From Treponema sp. (GTDB lineage: Bacteria > Spirochaetota > Spirochaetia > Treponematales > Breznakiellaceae), in assembly GCA_009781475.1 (NCBI GenBank), contig WQYB01000007.1, positions 1 to 64,000 of the forward strand: 64,000 nt of DNA, written 5' to 3'. Under the pieces are notes generated by a model, which was given only the letters and a program-made list of their open reading frames with translations, was not told where the DNA came from and did no database searches. Each line of letters opens with the position of its first letter. Positions within the stretch are counted from its first letter, which is position 1. Shown here piece after piece: positions 9,572-20,325 of this stretch. The position numbers were made by a program, and so were the translations under genes.

Positions 9572-11716
9572 ATGTCAACAGAAAAAACAGTGAAGACGAA
9601 ACCAGTAAAAAAGAAATCAAAACAGGAAAAACAAATTCTTGTAATTGTTGAATCCCCGGGTAAAGTGAAAACAATAGAAAAGTATTTGGGTCCCAGTTAC
9701 AATGTTAAGGCATCGATGGGGCATTTGATTGATTTACCAAAATCCAGAACAGCAATTGATGTTGATCATAACTTTGAACCTGAATATATAACTGTGCGCG
9801 GAAGAGCAAAAATTTTAAAAGAATTGCAGACAGATGCAAAAAAATCAGGCAAAGTGCTGCTTGCATGTGATAATGACCGTGAAGGTGAAGCGATAGCATG
9901 GCATTTACGGAATGCTATTAACGCAAAAACAGCGCAAGTTCCGATAGAGCGTATCAGTTTTAATGAAATAACGCCGCAAGCTGTTAACGAAGCGGTTTTA
10001 AATCCAAGAACAATTGATGAATCAAAAGTATCGGCGCAAAAGGCAAGACGTGTTTTGGACAGGCTTGTTGGATATAACCTGTCGCCGCTTTTGTGGAAAA
10101 AAGTAAAAAACGGTCTTTCGGCTGGGCGTGTTCAATCTGTTGCTTTGCGTCTTATCTGCGACAGGGAAAAAGAAGTTGAAAATTTTATCCCTGATGAATA
10201 CTGGACACTGGAAGCAGATTTTAAATCCGGTAAATCAGTTTATACCTCTCAGCTTATGTTATGGAATAACAGTAAGCCGGAATTAAAAAATGAATCTGAA
10301 GTAAATGCGATTATAGAAAAAATTAAAAATAACGAATGTATTGTTTCTGATATAAGAGAAACAGAAAAAACAATCAGGCCAAAAGCGCCGTTTACAACAT
10401 CACAGCTGCAGCAGACTGCGGCAAACCGCCTTGGTTTCACCTCACGCAAGACAATGCAGGTTGCGCAGCAGCTTTATGAAGGCGTAAGTCTTGGCGCTTC
10501 CAGGGTAGGTTTAATTACATATATGCGTACAGACAGCGTTAGAATTTCCAATACTGCGCTTGAAGATGTAAGGACATGGCTTGGTAAAAATTATCCCGGC
10601 GAGCTGCCTGAAAAAGCTGTTGAGTATACGGTTGGCAAGAATTCGCAGGATGCTCACGAAGCTATAAGACCGACATATACAGAATATACGCCTGATTCAA
10701 TAAAAGAACATCTTTCAAAAGATCAGCTTCGCCTTTATACGATAATTTGGGAACGTTTTGTATCAAGTCAGATGAGCAGCGCTAAAAGTAAAACAGTCAG
10801 CGTAGATATAAAAGTTACTGCCGGCTCTGAAGAAGGGATTTTCCGCGTCAGCGGTACAAAATTAATCGAAAAAGGTTTTTACAAAGTTATTAAACTTCTT
10901 TCATCTAAAGATGAAAACGGCGGCTCTTATCCTTCATTAAAAATCGGTAATGTTGTAAAAGTAGAAAAATTCAGAAGCGAACAGCACTTTACACAGGGAC
11001 CTGCCCGTTATTCGGATGCATCTATCGTAAAAACACTTGAAGAAAAAGGAATAGGACGGCCTTCTACTTACGCTTCAATTATTTCCGTTTTGCTGGATCG
11101 CTATTATGTTACGCGATCAAACAAACAGCTTGTCCCGACAGTTTTGGGAAAGTTGATTTACGAAGTATTGGTAGAACATTTTCCGCTTTATGTTGATGTT
11201 GATTTTACAGCGTCTATGGAAACAAAACTGGACGAAGTAGAAGAAAACAGAGTCAGCTGGCCGGAAATGATTAAAGAGTTCTGGCATCCGTTTAAAAATA
11301 CTGTTGATGAAGTAATTAAAACAGTTGAATCCTACAAAGGTACACTTGATGAAGTTACAGATTTGGTGTGCGAAAAATGTGAAAAACCCATGATGAAAAA
11401 ACTGGGACGTTTTGGATATTTTCTTGCGTGCTCGGGATTTCCCGAATGCAGAAATACAAAATCAGTGCCCCTTGCCAAATGCCCTAAGTGTGAAGGCGAT
11501 ATAATTGCGCGAAAAACAAAAGGCAGGGGAAAAGAATTTTACGGATGTACAAAATATCCTGATTGTGATTTTATCAGTCACTTTAAACCCATAAAGCAGG
11601 ATTGCCCCAAGTGCGGATTTTTTATGGTAGAAAAATACGACAAGAAAAACGGCGCTCACAAGGTTTGTATAAACCCCGATTGTGATTACTTACACAGTGC
11701 GGATGGAGACGAATAG
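9572..11716 (+). CDS. topA: DNA topoisomerase I
   Basis: Toprim (VIVESPGKVKTIEKYLG), YMRTDS active site, C-terminal C4 zinc fingers. Confidence 0.97.
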   Translation: MSTEKTVKTKPVKKKSKQEKQILVIVESPGKVKTIEKYLGPSYNVKASMGHLIDLPKSRTAIDVDHNFEPEYITVRGRAKILKELQTDAKKSGKVLLACDNDREGEAIAWHLRNAINAKTAQVPIERISFNEITPQAVNEAVLNPRTIDESKVSAQKARRVLDRLVGYNLSPLLWKKVKNGLSAGRVQSVALRLICDREKEVENFIPDEYWTLEADFKSGKSVYTSQLMLWNNSKPELKNESEVNAIIEKIKNNECIVSDIRETEKTIRPKAPFTTSQLQQTAANRLGFTSRKTMQVAQQLYEGVSLGASRVGLITYMRTDSVRISNTALEDVRTWLGKNYPGELPEKAVEYTVGKNSQDAHEAIRPTYTEYTPDSIKEHLSKDQLRLYTIIWERFVSSQMSSAKSKTVSVDIKVTAGSEEGIFRVSGTKLIEKGFYKVIKLLSSKDENGGSYPSLKIGNVVKVEKFRSEQHFTQGPARYSDASIVKTLEEKGIGRPSTYASIISVLLDRYYVTRSNKQLVPTVLGKLIYEVLVEHFPLYVDVDFTASMETKLDEVEENRVSWPEMIKEFWHPFKNTVDEVIKTVESYKGTLDEVTDLVCEKCEKPMMKKLGRFGYFLACSGFPECRNTKSVPLAKCPKCEGDIIARKTKGRGKEFYGCTKYPDCDFISHFKPIKQDCPKCGFFMVEKYDKKNGAHKVCINPDCDYLHSADGDE

Positions 11717-12699
11717 TGAATTTATCGAAAATGAATCACACGGAGACACGGAGACACGGAGTCACGGAGTTTAATTTAGTTAATGAATATTTATCGTATC
11801 TGCAGGCAGTGCGCGGATGCTCGGTGCGTACTCTTGAATCTTATGGTAATGATTTATCACGTTATGCAAATTATTGTACCAATCACAATATTGAAATTCA
11901 AAATGCCGCTCCTTATGAAGTTCAAAGTTTTATAGCTGATTTATCAGCGGAAAATATGGCTGCCGCAAGCGTAAACAGATGTCTTTCTTCAATTCGCGGA
12001 TTTTACCGCTGGATGGTTCGCTTTGATAAAAAAAAGGAAAATCCATGTACATCTTTAAAAAATATTAAAACACCTGTTAGAATGCCGAATGTTTTATGGG
12101 AAAATGAAATGGCAGATTTCGCCTCTCTTCCAGAATCATCAGGTATTTTATGGCCCGAAAGGGATAAGGCGTTAATCATGGCAATGTATTCGGCAGGTCT
12201 TCGCATCGGAGAAATAGTTACTTTAACGATGTCTAACATTTCTGCCAAATTTGATGAAGCAAAAATAACAGGAAAAGGCGGTAAACAGCGTTATGTGTTT
12301 TTCTCTGATGAAGCAAAAGAAGCTATTTTAGAGTATCTTCCAAAAAGAGAAACCCGTTTAAAAATGGCTGGAATCGACGGAAAAAAATATGCTTTATTTG
12401 TAAATAGCAAGGGAAAACCAATTTCAATTCCGGGAGTGCGCTGGATAATTTCACGTTATGCTCAGTATTCAGGAATTGGAAAAAATATTCATCCGCATTC
12501 GCTGCGTCACAGTTTTGCAACTCATCTTGTAAACTCAGGCTGTGATGTTCGTGTTGTACAGGAAATGCTCGGACATTCCAGCATATCGACAACACAGCGT
12601 TATACGCATGTTAATATCGAAAAAATGAAAAATGTATATATGAACGCGCATCCACACGCTAAAAATGTGGAAGGAGTAAAACATGAGAGAAAGACCTGA
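11716..12699 (+). CDS. xerC: tyrosine recombinase, XerC-like
   Basis: [40 protein letters not shown]; upstream of hslV as in codV-clpQ-clpY loci. Confidence 0.87.
   Translation: MNLSKMNHTETRRHGVTEFNLVNEYLSYLQAVRGCSVRTLESYGNDLSRYANYCTNHNIEIQNAAPYEVQSFIADLSAENMAAASVNRCLSSIRGFYRWMVRFDKKKENPCTSLKNIKTPVRMPNVLWENEMADFASLPESSGILWPERDKALIMAMYSAGLRIGEIVTLTMSNISAKFDEAKITGKGGKQRYVFFSDEAKEAILEYLPKRETRLKMAGIDGKKYALFVNSKGKPISIPGVRWIISRYAQYSGIGKNIHPHSLRHSFATHLVNSGCDVRVVQEMLGHSSISTTQRYTHVNIEKMKNVYMNAHPHAKNVEGVKHERKT
11736..11770. repeat. Dispersed CACGGAG element, copy 2 (single arm inside the xerC N-terminal coding region)
   Basis: TCACACGGAGACACGGAGACACGGAGTCACGGAG, translated [12 protein letters not shown]. 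Confidence 0.85.
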
Positions 12700-13228
12700 A
12701 ATTCACTCAACAACAGTGATTGCAGTAAGAAAAGACGGCAAAGTAGCTATGGCAGGAGACGGTCAGGTTACTATGGGTAATACAGTAATGAAAAACAACG
12801 CAAGGAAAGTACGCCGTCTTATGGATGGAAAAGTTTTGTGCGGATTTGCAGGAGCTACAGCCGATGCTTTTACACTCTTTGATCGTTTTGAAGTTAAGTT
12901 AAAAGAATATTCAGGAGACCTTGCAAGAGCTGCTGTTGAATTAGCCAAGGACTGGAGAATGGATCGTATTTTAAGAAGACTGGAAGCATTGCTTTTGGTA
13001 GCTGATCTTTCAAAAACATTATTAATTTCCGGAACCGGTGATGTTATAGAACCAGCCGAAAATGCGCTTGCAATAGGATCAGGAGGAAATTACGCTTATG
13101 CCGCAGCTTTGGCATTTCTGGAAGGCAGTAATTTCAGCGCTGCGCAAATAGCGGAAAAAAGTTTACAGATTGCAGGTAACATCTGTATATATACAAATAT
13201 GCAAATAACATTAGAGGAATTATCATGA
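12683..13228 (+). CDS. hslV: ATP-dependent protease peptidase subunit HslV
   Basis: [24 protein letters not shown]...; overlaps hslU. Confidence 0.95.
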   Translation: MRERPEIHSTTVIAVRKDGKVAMAGDGQVTMGNTVMKNNARKVRRLMDGKVLCGFAGATADAFTLFDRFEVKLKEYSGDLARAAVELAKDWRMDRILRRLEALLLVADLSKTLLISGTGDVIEPAENALAIGSGGNYAYAAALAFLEGSNFSAAQIAEKSLQIAGNICIYTNMQITLEELS

Positions 13229-14799
13229 GCGAAACAAAACAATTAACAGAAAAGAAAAATGAACTTACCCCGAGGGAAATAGTATCGGAGCTGGATAAAT
13301 ATATTGTAGGTCAGAAAAAAGCAAAAAGAGCAGTCGCTGTAGCGCTGCGTAACCGCATCAGAAGATTAAAACTTGATCCAGAGTTACGTGAAGATATTGC
13401 TCCCAAAAATATTTTAATGATAGGTCCCACCGGAGTTGGAAAAACCGAAATTGCCCGCCGTCTTGCAAAACTTGCCGGCTCTCCTTTTATAAAAGTGGAA
13501 GCAACCAAGTACACCGAAGTAGGTTATGTAGGACGCGATGTTGAATCTATGGTACGCGATTTAATGGCTGCAGGTTTTCAAATGGTAAAACAGGAAATGC
13601 AGGAATCTGTTACAGCAGAAGCTGAAAAACGGGCAGAAGAAGCGTTACTTGATCTATTGCTTCCTACCAATAATAAAAAACAAAAAGAACCTAAACAAAA
13701 GGGCAGTCCTGTAGTGAGACCTATGGGTACTTTTTCGATTAATCCTGAAAATTCCAACTCAAGTATAATCGCTACAACACTGCAATTGGGAATACCTGTT
13801 TTTAATAATAAAAATCAGGATGGAATACAGGATCAGCAAAATACAAATGTTAATCCAGAATTTTTAACCGATGGCGCAGACGGCGCTGAAGAAATTAAAA
13901 ATGAAGCGGATGACAAATTTAAAGCGACAAGAGAAAAACTTAGAGCCATGCTGCGTGACGGTAAAATGGAAGACAGAACCGTAGAACTTATGATAAATCA
14001 AAACCCGCAGTTTCCGGCTATCGAAATGATGGGCGGCAATATGGAGGATTTAGAATCGACTCTTTCAGGTTTTGCAGGTTTCTTTGGCGGCGGAAAAAAG
14101 AAAAAAGTTGTTACGGTTGCAAGAGCACGGGAAATCTTAAAAGCCGAAGAAGCGGAAAAACTTGTAGATCGTGATAAGGTAAGCGACGAAGCGCGCCAAA
14201 GGGTAGAAGAAACAGGAATTATTTTTATTGACGAAATCGATAAAATCGCTGTAAAAGGTGACAGAGGCGGAGGTCCTGATGTAAGCCGTGAAGGCGTTCA
14301 GCGTGATATTCTGCCGATTGTCGAAGGAGCGACAGTTAATACAAAATGGGGACCTGTTAATACCGACCATATTTTATTTATAGCTGCGGGAGCTTTTAAT
14401 GTTAGTAAACCATCGGATTTAATCCCGGAATTACAGGGACGTTTTCCTTTAAGGGTTGAGCTTGATTCATTGGGTAAAGATGATTTTTTACGTATTTTAA
14501 CAGAACCTAAAAACGCGCTTATCAAACAATACACAGAACTGCTTGGAACTGAGGATGTAAAAATAGTATTTACGCCTGATGCAATCGAGCATCTTGCGGC
14601 TCTTGCTGCGGAAGTCAATTCCAAACTGGAAAATATCGGAGCAAGGCGTCTTCATACGATAATGGAAACCTTGCTCGAAGAGCTTTCCTTTGAAGCATCT
14701 GATATAGCGCCGGCAAATATTGACATAACTGTCGATTATGTCAATCAAAAACTGATAGATATCGTTAAGGATCAAGACCTTGGCAGGTATATTTTATAA
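13225..14799 (+). CDS. hslU: ATP-dependent protease ATPase subunit HslU
   Basis: [44 protein letters not shown], ...DLGRYIL C-terminus. Confidence 0.97.
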   Translation: MSETKQLTEKKNELTPREIVSELDKYIVGQKKAKRAVAVALRNRIRRLKLDPELREDIAPKNILMIGPTGVGKTEIARRLAKLAGSPFIKVEATKYTEVGYVGRDVESMVRDLMAAGFQMVKQEMQESVTAEAEKRAEEALLDLLLPTNNKKQKEPKQKGSPVVRPMGTFSINPENSNSSIIATTLQLGIPVFNNKNQDGIQDQQNTNVNPEFLTDGADGAEEIKNEADDKFKATREKLRAMLRDGKMEDRTVELMINQNPQFPAIEMMGGNMEDLESTLSGFAGFFGGGKKKKVVTVARAREILKAEEAEKLVDRDKVSDEARQRVEETGIIFIDEIDKIAVKGDRGGGPDVSREGVQRDILPIVEGATVNTKWGPVNTDHILFIAAGAFNVSKPSDLIPELQGRFPLRVELDSLGKDDFLRILTEPKNALIKQYTELLGTEDVKIVFTPDAIEHLAALAAEVNSKLENIGARRLHTIMETLLEELSFEASDIAPANIDITVDYVNQKLIDIVKDQDLGRYIL

Positions 14800-14861
14800 A
14801 GAAGGCTTAAAAATTAGCCGATTATTAATATGGAAGAAGTTTTTATTTTGGAGGAAGGTTT

Positions 14862-15275
14862 GTGAATACATTTGCAAGATCAATTGATTTACTCCATCGC
14901 GCGATGGACGTTAGTACAGTTCGCAGACAGGTAATTGCCAACAATTTGGCTAATGCCGATGTACCCAATTTTAAGAGATCTGTTGTTAATTTTGAAAGCG
15001 AATTAAAACGAGCGTTGGATTCAGAAAATAAAAGACCTCCTCTTGAATTAAACATGACACATGAAAAACATATGCCAGGTTATAAAGCAAGAGATTATAG
15101 AGACGTGCAAATTAGACGGGTTTTAGATTATGTCAGCACTTATGGAAATAACGGAAATAACGTTGACCCCGAACAAGAATTCATGCTTGCCACACAAAAC
15201 CAGATGAGCTACACGCTTTTTGCACAGGCAGCGGCATTTGAGTTCAGTCAAATAAATCAGGTATTAAGAGGTTAG
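14862..15275 (+). CDS. flgB: flagellar basal body rod protein FlgB
   Basis: ANNLANADVPNFKRS motif; GTG start after GGAGGAAGG. Confidence 0.93.
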   Translation: MNTFARSIDLLHRAMDVSTVRRQVIANNLANADVPNFKRSVVNFESELKRALDSENKRPPLELNMTHEKHMPGYKARDYRDVQIRRVLDYVSTYGNNGNNVDPEQEFMLATQNQMSYTLFAQAAAFEFSQINQVLRG

Positions 15276-15285
15276 GAGTAAATCG

Positions 15286-15747
15286 ATGGGTATTTTTAGT
15301 TCAATAAACATTGCATCTACAGGTTTGAGCGCCAACAGATTAAGACTCGATGTTATTGCAGATAACATGGCGAACGTAAATACAACCCGTACTACAGAAG
15401 GCGGCGCTTTTAAAAGAAGCCGTGTTATTATGCGTCCTGTTACAGAAGGTCCGTATTGGAGATCTCCTTTTCTTCCTGATGCCCTGGACAATAATCTTGG
15501 CAAGGGAGTAAGGGTTGTTGAAGTGCAAAAAGATCGTTCTACAGAACCTCGTTATGTATACGATCCTACACATCCCGATGCTATTTTAACCGGCAGATGG
15601 GAAGGTTATGTAGAAATGCCTAATGTTGATGTTGTTACAGAAATGGTAGATATGATTTCTGCTTCACGATCTTATGAAGCGAACGCTGCCATTATTGAAG
15701 GATCAAAAGCTATGTTCCAAAGAGCTTTAGATATTGGAGCAAGATAA
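15286..15747 (+). CDS. flgC: flagellar basal body rod protein FlgC
   Basis: DVIADNMANVNTTRT...YVEMPNVDVVTEMVDMISASRSYEANA. Confidence 0.95.
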   Translation: MGIFSSINIASTGLSANRLRLDVIADNMANVNTTRTTEGGAFKRSRVIMRPVTEGPYWRSPFLPDALDNNLGKGVRVVEVQKDRSTEPRYVYDPTHPDAILTGRWEGYVEMPNVDVVTEMVDMISASRSYEANAAIIEGSKAMFQRALDIGAR

Positions 15748-15773
15748 AATAATTATTTTTTTGGGAGGGTTTC

Positions 15774-16169
15774 ATGACAATTTTTAATAACGAATCTTAT
15801 GTTACAGCTTCAGCTGCGAAAAATTACGGTACTGTTTTAAATCGTACTCATCCGAGCCATATGCTTCCGCCGGACAGTCCTTATTCCGGCAGCGGAAGAA
15901 ATATCCTTTTATTAAGAGATACTGTAGGCGCTAACGGTATAACAGGAGCCGGAACATTTGAAGATGCTATGCTTCAAGCGCTTGATAAAGTTTCGGCAGC
16001 GCAGTTAAACGCCAGTGATTTACAAAAAGAAGCGATTATTAATCCGGGTTCTGTTGATATTCACGACATTACAATCGCACAAGCAGAAGCGAGCATGGCT
16101 TTGGGAATTACACGCAACATTTTAAGCAGACTGGTACAAAGCTGGAGAGATTTAATAAATACAAGATAA
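15774..16169 (+). CDS. fliE: flagellar hook-basal body complex protein FliE
   Basis: FEDAMLQALDKVSAAQLNAS...DIHDITIAQAEASMALGITRNI. Confidence 0.9.
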   Translation: MTIFNNESYVTASAAKNYGTVLNRTHPSHMLPPDSPYSGSGRNILLLRDTVGANGITGAGTFEDAMLQALDKVSAAQLNASDLQKEAIINPGSVDIHDITIAQAEASMALGITRNILSRLVQSWRDLINTR

Positions 16170-16191
16170 TATATTTTTGGGGAGGGGAGAA

Positions 16192-17907
16192 ATGAACGAA
16201 TTTTTCAAAAAGGTTATGACCAAGGCTACAGCTTTGTGGGCAGGATGGTCGATGCAGCAGCGGCTGATTATTAGCGCTATTTTAATCGTAGTACTTATCG
16301 GTATAATAGCGCTATTCAGAGTTTCAGCTACACCTGTTTTAGTTTCTGTTATTGACGCGCCAATAAGGGATCAAGCAGCGCTGGAAAGAATTATGCTTCG
16401 TATTAACGAAGAAAATGTCAGCGTTAGTGCAACACCGACAGGGTTAGTGCAGGTTGCAGATGCCGCTACTGCAAGGCGAATGAGAGCAATTCTTATCAGA
16501 GAAGATTTAATTCCTTCAGGAGTTAATCCCTGGGAAGTTTTCGACAGAGAACGATGGACTACCACCGATTTAGAGCGTAATGTAAATTTACAGCGGGCGC
16601 ATCAGAGAATGCTCATTGAACATATAAGAGCAATTGATGATATTGATGATGTCGGAATTCAAATTGTCTGGCCTCAGGACAGGATGTTCCGTTCAGAGCG
16701 AAATCCGCCGAGCGTAAGTGTTCGTTTAACTCCAAAACCCGGAAGTGATATAACATCATTCCCCCAAAACCGCAGAAAAATTGAAGGTATACAAAAACTA
16801 ATTCAATTGGCGATAGAAGGATTACACCCTGAAAATATTGTAATTACAGATCACAGGGGTGTTATACTTAACGATTTTGAAGGAATGGCTGCAGCCGACA
16901 GGCTTGCTCTTATCGATCAGGAACAAAAGCAAATAAGAAGGCAGGAAGAACATTACAGAGAAGAAATATTATCTTCTTTACAGAGAATATTTACAGCTGA
17001 ACGTGTCAGGGATCTTAACATAAAAATAGAAATGGATATGTCTCAAAAATCAATTGACGCAACTGAATATTCCCCGATTATAATGAAACCAAGAACACCC
17101 GGCCTTGCTTATGATGATGAAGAGCGTATTCAATCTATAACATTGTCTCGATCTTCTTCAGATACGACATTCGAAGGAACAGGGTTTAATCCCGAAGGTC
17201 CAACAGGTGTTGAAGGACATGTAGCTCCGTCTTTTAGAGACATGAGTAATCTTTATGGCAGAATGACATCAAGAACTAATACTCATAATGAAGCTGTTAA
17301 TGTAAAGAAAATTTTAACAGAAAAAAGTCCTTCAATGGATCGTGTAACAGTTTCCGTAAATATAGACGGATCATGGAGATGGAAATTCGATACTAAAGGA
17401 AATCCGATTATTGGAATTGACGGTTCAATAGAAAGAGAATATTTCCCTGTTTCTGAAGAAGATTTACGAAGAGCAGAAGACCTTGTAAAAGGTGCTATCG
17501 GTTTTAGTTCGGCAAGAGGTGATTCTGTTATTGTTACAAATATCCAGATTGACAGAACTTATGAACATCGTGAAGAAGACGCTGCTTACTTCAGAAAGAA
17601 GCAGGTTCAAACAACAGTTATTGTATTTGTTGTCGGTTTGACATTAATATTATTTGGTTTTATGCTGTTTAGAATGATCTCTCGCGAGATTGAAAGACGC
17701 AAAAGGCTTGCAGAAGAAGAAAGAGCAAGACGTGAACAGATGCTGCGTGAGAGTGCAATGGCTGAAGCTGAACAGGAAGGAATGGATGTATCCATTTCGC
17801 TGGAAGAACGTACAAGGATGGAATTGATGGAAAGCGCCATCAATATGGCAAAAGAACATCCGGAAGACGCTGCCCAGCTTATCAGAACCTGGTTATTGGA
17901 GGAATAG
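16192..17907 (+). CDS. fliF: flagellar M-ring protein FliF (start chosen at the ATG after GGGGAGGGGAGAA)
   Basis: FliF-type architecture with N- and C-terminal TMs; between fliE and fliG. Confidence 0.93.
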   Translation: MNEFFKKVMTKATALWAGWSMQQRLIISAILIVVLIGIIALFRVSATPVLVSVIDAPIRDQAALERIMLRINEENVSVSATPTGLVQVADAATARRMRAILIREDLIPSGVNPWEVFDRERWTTTDLERNVNLQRAHQRMLIEHIRAIDDIDDVGIQIVWPQDRMFRSERNPPSVSVRLTPKPGSDITSFPQNRRKIEGIQKLIQLAIEGLHPENIVITDHRGVILNDFEGMAAADRLALIDQEQKQIRRQEEHYREEILSSLQRIFTAERVRDLNIKIEMDMSQKSIDATEYSPIIMKPRTPGLAYDDEERIQSITLSRSSSDTTFEGTGFNPEGPTGVEGHVAPSFRDMSNLYGRMTSRTNTHNEAVNVKKILTEKSPSMDRVTVSVNIDGSWRWKFDTKGNPIIGIDGSIEREYFPVSEEDLRRAEDLVKGAIGFSSARGDSVIVTNIQIDRTYEHREEDAAYFRKKQVQTTVIVFVVGLTLILFGFMLFRMISREIERRKRLAEEERARREQMLRESAMAEAEQEGMDVSISLEERTRMELMESAINMAKEHPEDAAQLIRTWLLEE

Positions 17908-17910
17908 TTT

Positions 17911-18969
17911 ATGTCAAAAACTGGATTACAACCCGGAGCTGCTGTAGGCGGCTCCAAAAAGAAAGGTGTAAAAGAATATACAGGCCGCCAAAAGGCTGCA
18001 ATATTTTTAGTAACAATAGGTTCAGAAATTTCTTCGGAAATTTTCAAGTATCTGCGTGAAGATGAAATTGAAACACTAACATTCGAAATTGCGCGTCTTG
18101 AAACGATAGACGCTGAACAAAAAGATGCTATCCTGCAGGAATTTCAGGAATTAATGATGGCTAATCAATTTATCTCCACCGGCGGTATTGATTACGCAAG
18201 AGAGCTTTTGGAAAAATCACTTGGAAGCCAGAAGGCAATCGATATAATCAATAGGTTAACATCGAGTCTTCAGGTTCGTCCTTTCGACTTTATCCGCCGC
18301 ACAGACCCTGCGCATCTTTTAAACTTTATTCAGCAGGAACATCCGCAGACAATCGCGCTTATTCTTGCATACCTTGAACCGGGAAAGGCTTCTGTAATTT
18401 TACAGAACCTGCCGCATGAAGTTCAAAGTGATGTCGCGCGCCGTATCGCAACAATGGACAGAACAAGTCCTGAAGTTTTACGCGAAGTAGAACGTGTTCT
18501 TGAAAAGAAATTGTCTTCACTATCAAGCGAAGATTACACAGCGGCAGGCGGTGTTGAAAGTATCGTTGAAATTCTTAACCTTGTTGACCGTGCATCTGAA
18601 AAGCAGATTATCGAAGCGCTCGAAGACGAAGATCCCGAACTTGCAGAAGAGATCAAAAAGAGAATGTTCGTATTCGAAGACATTGTTATGCTCGACGATC
18701 GCGCCATTCAGAAAGTTATGCGCGAAGTCGACTCGCAAGAACTTGCAAAAGCGCTTAAGTCTGTTGACTCCGAAGTTCAGGACAAAATATTCAAAAACAT
18801 GTCAAAACGCGCAGCAAGTATGCTTAAGGAAGACATGGAGTACATGGGTCCTGTACGCTTGAAGGACGTAGAAGAAGCGCAGCAGAAAATAGTTTCGATT
18901 ATCAGACACCTTGAAGATACAGGCGAAATTGTTGTAGCACGCGCCGGTGAAGATGAATTGGTTGTGTAA
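17911..18969 (+). CDS. fliG: flagellar motor switch protein FliG
   Basis: GRQKAAIFLVTIGSEISSEIFKYL, EHPQTIALILAYL, VLLD-like C-terminal region. Confidence 0.96.
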   Translation: MSKTGLQPGAAVGGSKKKGVKEYTGRQKAAIFLVTIGSEISSEIFKYLREDEIETLTFEIARLETIDAEQKDAILQEFQELMMANQFISTGGIDYARELLEKSLGSQKAIDIINRLTSSLQVRPFDFIRRTDPAHLLNFIQQEHPQTIALILAYLEPGKASVILQNLPHEVQSDVARRIATMDRTSPEVLREVERVLEKKLSSLSSEDYTAAGGVESIVEILNLVDRASEKQIIEALEDEDPELAEEIKKRMFVFEDIVMLDDRAIQKVMREVDSQELAKALKSVDSEVQDKIFKNMSKRAASMLKEDMEYMGPVRLKDVEEAQQKIVSIIRHLEDTGEIVVARAGEDELVV

Positions 18970-18990
18970 CACTGTGTGTTAAAGAAGATT

Positions 18991-19075
18991 TAACCACGGA
19001 GTACACAGAGTTTCACGGAGGAAGAAAAAACCTTCGTATTAAAACTCCGTGTTCCTCCGTGTCCTCTGTGGTTAA
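18991..19075. repeat. Dispersed CACGGAG palindromic element, copy 3 (fliG-fliH intergenic hairpin)
   Basis: Left TAACCACGGAGTACACAGAGTTTCACGGAG, right CTCCGTGTTCCTCCGTGTCCTCTGTGGTTAA. Confidence 0.88.
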
Positions 19076-19103
19076 TATTCTTAATTTATTATGAGGATAA
19101 ATT

Positions 19104-20303
19104 ATGTTAAAGGCTGTTTTCAGACCAAATGAATTGGTGGCGCTTACTGATAAAATCGTTATTGATTCTCCCACATCTTATTCCGAGCTTTCACATTTTG
19201 CTGCGGTAGAAGAAATAGAAGAAGATATTACCAGTGTAGAAGAATACACAGGTCCTACAGCAGATGACCTTCGCCGTGAAGCGGAAATGTTTAAAGCTCA
19301 GTGGGAAAATGAAAAAGAAAGAATGTTTGAAAGTGCAAGGAATGAAGCTGAAAACATTGTCCAGGAAGCGCAGAGAGCGGCTTTCGCAGAAGTTAAAAGA
19401 CAAACTGACGAAGCGCAGGTAATAAAACAACAGGCACTAGCGGAAGCAGAGCAGATAATTTCTGACGCTCAAACTAGAGCAAATGAACTTGAAAATGAAA
19501 TAAGGCAATCGCTTGAAGGGGAGCGCAAAGAAGCAAGAGAACAGGGAAGAGTAGAAGGAAGAGAAGATGGTTATACCGAAGGAAAAACAGAGGTTGATCA
19601 TTTAATTCAAAGAACTCAGGTTATGCTTGAACGTGCGCAGGATAAAAGAGGAGAGATTTTAAAAGAAACAGAAAAAGAAATAGTTGATCTTGTTCTTTTA
19701 ATATCAAGAAAAGTAATAAAAGTAATTTCTGAAAATCAGCGTGATGTTATTGTTTATAATGTCATCGAAGCACTTCGTAAAGTTAAAGCCAAAGGAAGCG
19801 TAATAATAAGAGTTAATCTTGCTGATTTAAAACTTGTTACAGAACATAAACAGGATTTTATTAAACAAATCGAAAGTGTTGATACAATTCACGTAATGGA
19901 AGACAGTTCTGTTGATTTGGGCGGCTGTATTATTGAAACTGATTTTGGTGAAATTGATGCTCGTATAGCAAGTCAGCTTGCCGAACTGGAAAATAAAATT
20001 TTGGAAATTTCACCTATCAGATCACGTATTAAGGAAAACTTGCCGCCACCAATAGTAAGAACCGCAAATTTAAATGCAGGGCTTGCTGCGGCTTCAAATC
20101 TTATGGGAATGCCGGAAAACAAAACAGATTTTGCTTCAGATGATGAAGATGATGAAAGTGAACTGTCACAGGGTGCAAGCGCCGCTCTTACAGCTTCTGC
20201 TGCATTGGCTGCTTTGGCTACAATGGCTACAAAAGGTAAAAGAGATTCGGACAAAGTTATTACGAGTAAAATGGAAAAACATTTTAAAAGAAAAACAGAT
20301 TAG
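19104..20303 (+). CDS. fliH: flagellar assembly protein FliH
   Basis: Coiled-coil protein with FliH C-terminal pattern, between fliG and fliI. Confidence 0.85.
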   Translation: MLKAVFRPNELVALTDKIVIDSPTSYSELSHFAAVEEIEEDITSVEEYTGPTADDLRREAEMFKAQWENEKERMFESARNEAENIVQEAQRAAFAEVKRQTDEAQVIKQQALAEAEQIISDAQTRANELENEIRQSLEGERKEAREQGRVEGREDGYTEGKTEVDHLIQRTQVMLERAQDKRGEILKETEKEIVDLVLLISRKVIKVISENQRDVIVYNVIEALRKVKAKGSVIIRVNLADLKLVTEHKQDFIKQIESVDTIHVMEDSSVDLGGCIIETDFGEIDARIASQLAELENKILEISPIRSRIKENLPPPIVRTANLNAGLAAASNLMGMPENKTDFASDDEDDESELSQGASAALTASAALAALATMATKGKRDSDKVITSKMEKHFKRKTD

Positions 20304-20325
20304 TCCGTAATACTTGGGGGGGGAC

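Noticed and set aside
14298-14624. 108-aa minus-strand ORF in hslU
   Set aside because: Antisense shadow of hslU with no start signal or domain.
15864-15898. GC-rich imperfect hairpin CTTCCGCCGGA...TCCGGCAGCGGAAG in fliE
   Set aside because: Has a 3-nt bulge and lies in ordinary coding sequence; too weak to argue for a function.
18494-18862. 122-aa plus-strand ORF inside fliG
   Set aside because: Alternative frame of conserved fliG; Lys/Leu/Ser-rich frame-shifted composition.
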